NCBI GenBank assembly: GCA_944391055.1
Contig: CALXSF010000003.1
Span: 1-64,000, forward strand
Length of the DNA stretch: 64,000 nt
Source of the DNA: an uncultured Kiritimatiellota bacterium
Lineage (GTDB): Bacteria > Verrucomicrobiota > Kiritimatiellia > RFP12 > DVOR01
Reading direction: 5' to 3'
Part shown: positions 63,052 to 64,000 of the stretch, piece by piece
How positions within the stretch are numbered: position 1 is the first letter of the stretch
Layout: each line of letters starts with the position of its first letter
Made by a program: the position numbers and the translations under genes
Notes under the pieces: model-generated
What the model was told of the DNA's origin: nothing
Database searches by the model: none
What the model saw: the letters and a program-made list of their open reading frames with translations, nothing else

Positions 63052-63920
63052 CGCATGAGCCCCATGAGGCGCTGGGTGAGCTTGGCGGCGGTGAAGTCGG
63101 CGTGGTGGAGGCCGGGGATGGGGGCCAGCTCCACCACGTCGCACCCGACGATGGTGCGCGCGGAGGCGATCTCGCGCAGGATGAAGAGCGCGGAGTACCA
63201 GAGGAGCCCGCCGGGCACGGGCGTCCCCGTCGCGGGCATGACGGCGGGGTCGAGGCCGTCGACGTCGAAGGTGACGTAGACCTGCCGGGGGAAGCCTTTG
63301 GGGAGGATGGGGGAGGGCGGGCCCTTGAGCGCGAGATCCTCCCCGTCGCAGGCGAAGAGGGTCTTGGGGTGGGCGGCGCGGTAGTCGGCCTCCTCCTTGC
63401 AATAGGCGCGGGTGGCGAACTGGGCGACGGGGAAGCCCAGCTCGTGGCAGCGGCGGAGGACGCAGGCGTGGGAGAGGCGCGAGCCCTCGTAGGCGTCGCG
63501 CAGGTCGGCGTGGGCGTCGAAGTGGACGACGCCGATCTTGGCGCCGCGCACCTTGTAGGCCAGCAGCGCGCCGAGGGTGACGGTGTGCTCGCCGCCGAGC
63601 ACCACGGGCCGCGCGCCGCAGTCGAGCGCGCGCCCCACGGCCTTCTCGATGGCGTGCAGCCACGCCTCGGGGTCCTTGGCCTTGGCGCCCGCGGGGCGGA
63701 CGGGGCGGGTGGTGTGGATGCCGCCCTCGCAGGGGAAGGCGCCGCGCTCGTAGGCCTCCAGCTGGTCGGAGGCCGCGAGGATGGCCGCGGGGCCCTTGGC
63801 CGCGCCCGCGCCGTAGGAGACGCTCAGCTCCATCGGCACGGGGATGACGTGGAAGGCCGCCCCCTCGGCGGGGACGGGGGCGTGCTCGGAACCCAGGAAG
63901 GGCGGATAGGCGGCGGGCAT
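63048..63920 (-). CDS. speB: Agmatinase/arginase-family ureohydrolase
   Basis: A 290-residue protein. The manganese-binding motifs are complete: GGEHT (109-113), DAHAD (135-139) and DVDGLDP (219-225). SHACVLRR at 150-157 is the agmatinase-type substrate loop. It should hydrolyse agmatine to putrescine and urea; arginase or guanidinobutyrase activity cannot be excluded. The ATG at 63920 has AGGAG five bases upstream and is preferred over a GTG at 63926 that touches that site. The start is two bases after the stop of the preceding gene, pointing to a polyamine operon. Confidence 0.92.
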   Translation of the reverse strand: MPAAYPPFLGSEHAPVPAEGAAFHVIPVPMELSVSYGAGAAKGPAAILAASDQLEAYERGAFPCEGGIHTTRPVRPAGAKAKDPEAWLHAIEKAVGRALDCGARPVVLGGEHTVTLGALLAYKVRGAKIGVVHFDAHADLRDAYEGSRLSHACVLRRCHELGFPVAQFATRAYCKEEADYRAAHPKTLFACDGEDLALKGPPSPILPKGFPRQVYVTFDVDGLDPAVMPATGTPVPGGLLWYSALFILREIASARTIVGCDVVELAPIPGLHHADFTAAKLTQRLMGLMR

Positions 63921-63922
63921 GG

Positions 63923-64000
63923 TCACTCCTTTCGCGGCAGGACGAAGCGGCGGCCGAGGGTGGTGGCCGCGTGGGTGAAGTGGGCGCCCAGGCGGGCGGT
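63923..64000 (-). CDS. C-terminal 25 residues of an unidentified gene
   Basis: The minus strand reads TARLGAHFTHAATTLGRRF, then VLPRKE and a TGA at 63923-63925, open to the window edge. It abuts the agmatinase start and is very likely co-transcribed, perhaps another polyamine enzyme, but too little is present to name it. Confidence 0.6.
   Translation of the reverse strand, partial: TARLGAHFTHAATTLGRRFVLPRKE

Noticed and set aside
1..64000. CRISPR arrays, insertion sequences, integrases or prophage genes
   Set aside because: None seen. The only repeats are the intragenic modules and the spacer pair at 19234-19611, and no transposase or integrase frame is present.

Overview
The window is a GC-rich bacterial chromosome segment. 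It has no phage, plasmid, insertion-sequence or CRISPR features. The gene set suggests a Verrucomicrobiota-type anaerobe, most likely a Kiritimatiellota or Lentisphaerae relative. Supporting this are a PEP-CTERM sorting tail, a CxAxR sulfatase with a heparinase II/III family enzyme and a GH20 hexosaminidase, an RHS/YD-repeat protein, and very large secreted proteins built from discoidin, LamG, TSP3-type and autotransporter-associated beta-strand repeats. The phylum assignment is inference from gene content; no rRNA gene is present.

Layout. 1-5315 (minus): a 1721-residue secreted RHS protein whose last ~190 residues are AT-rich, translationally coupled (ATGA) to a downstream secreted protein cut by the window edge. 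5694-19199 (plus): a coiled-coil lipoprotein gene and a 4219-residue secreted protein, closed by a strong terminator. 19673-23444 (minus): a GH20 and heparinase-family pair for amino-sugar or uronic-acid polysaccharides, preceded by a perfect 13-bp inverted repeat in the divergent promoter region. 23608-28148 (plus): a polytopic membrane protein, a secreted nitroreductase-like protein, uvrB and an ArsR-type regulator, the last three tightly packed. 28193-54710 (plus): one 26.4-kb gene for an 8804-residue secreted protein, with a perfect palindrome at its promoter/start.

54729-56059 (plus): a promoter, a densely structured apparently undescribed RNA or leader (54758-54965), a PEP-CTERM protein, then tRNA-Met(CAT) and tRNA-Asn(GTT). 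56054-57484 (minus): a Tat-exported sulfatase. 57617-60824 (minus): ribosomal and housekeeping genes (rpsL-rpsG; rplU-rpmA-obg-rpmB). 60918-61052 holds a decayed SMR efflux-pump fragment. 61067-64000 (minus): an overlapping run of a polyamine-type gene end, agmatinase/arginase, a HAD-like phosphatase and mnmA.

The best candidates for something new are the pseudoknotted RNA at 54758-54965; the recurring 200-250-residue module, present about eleven times in the 8804-residue protein; the AT-rich C-terminal tip of the RHS protein with its coupled partner; and a GTTTGGAAA operator-like motif shared by the polysaccharide-degradation genes.
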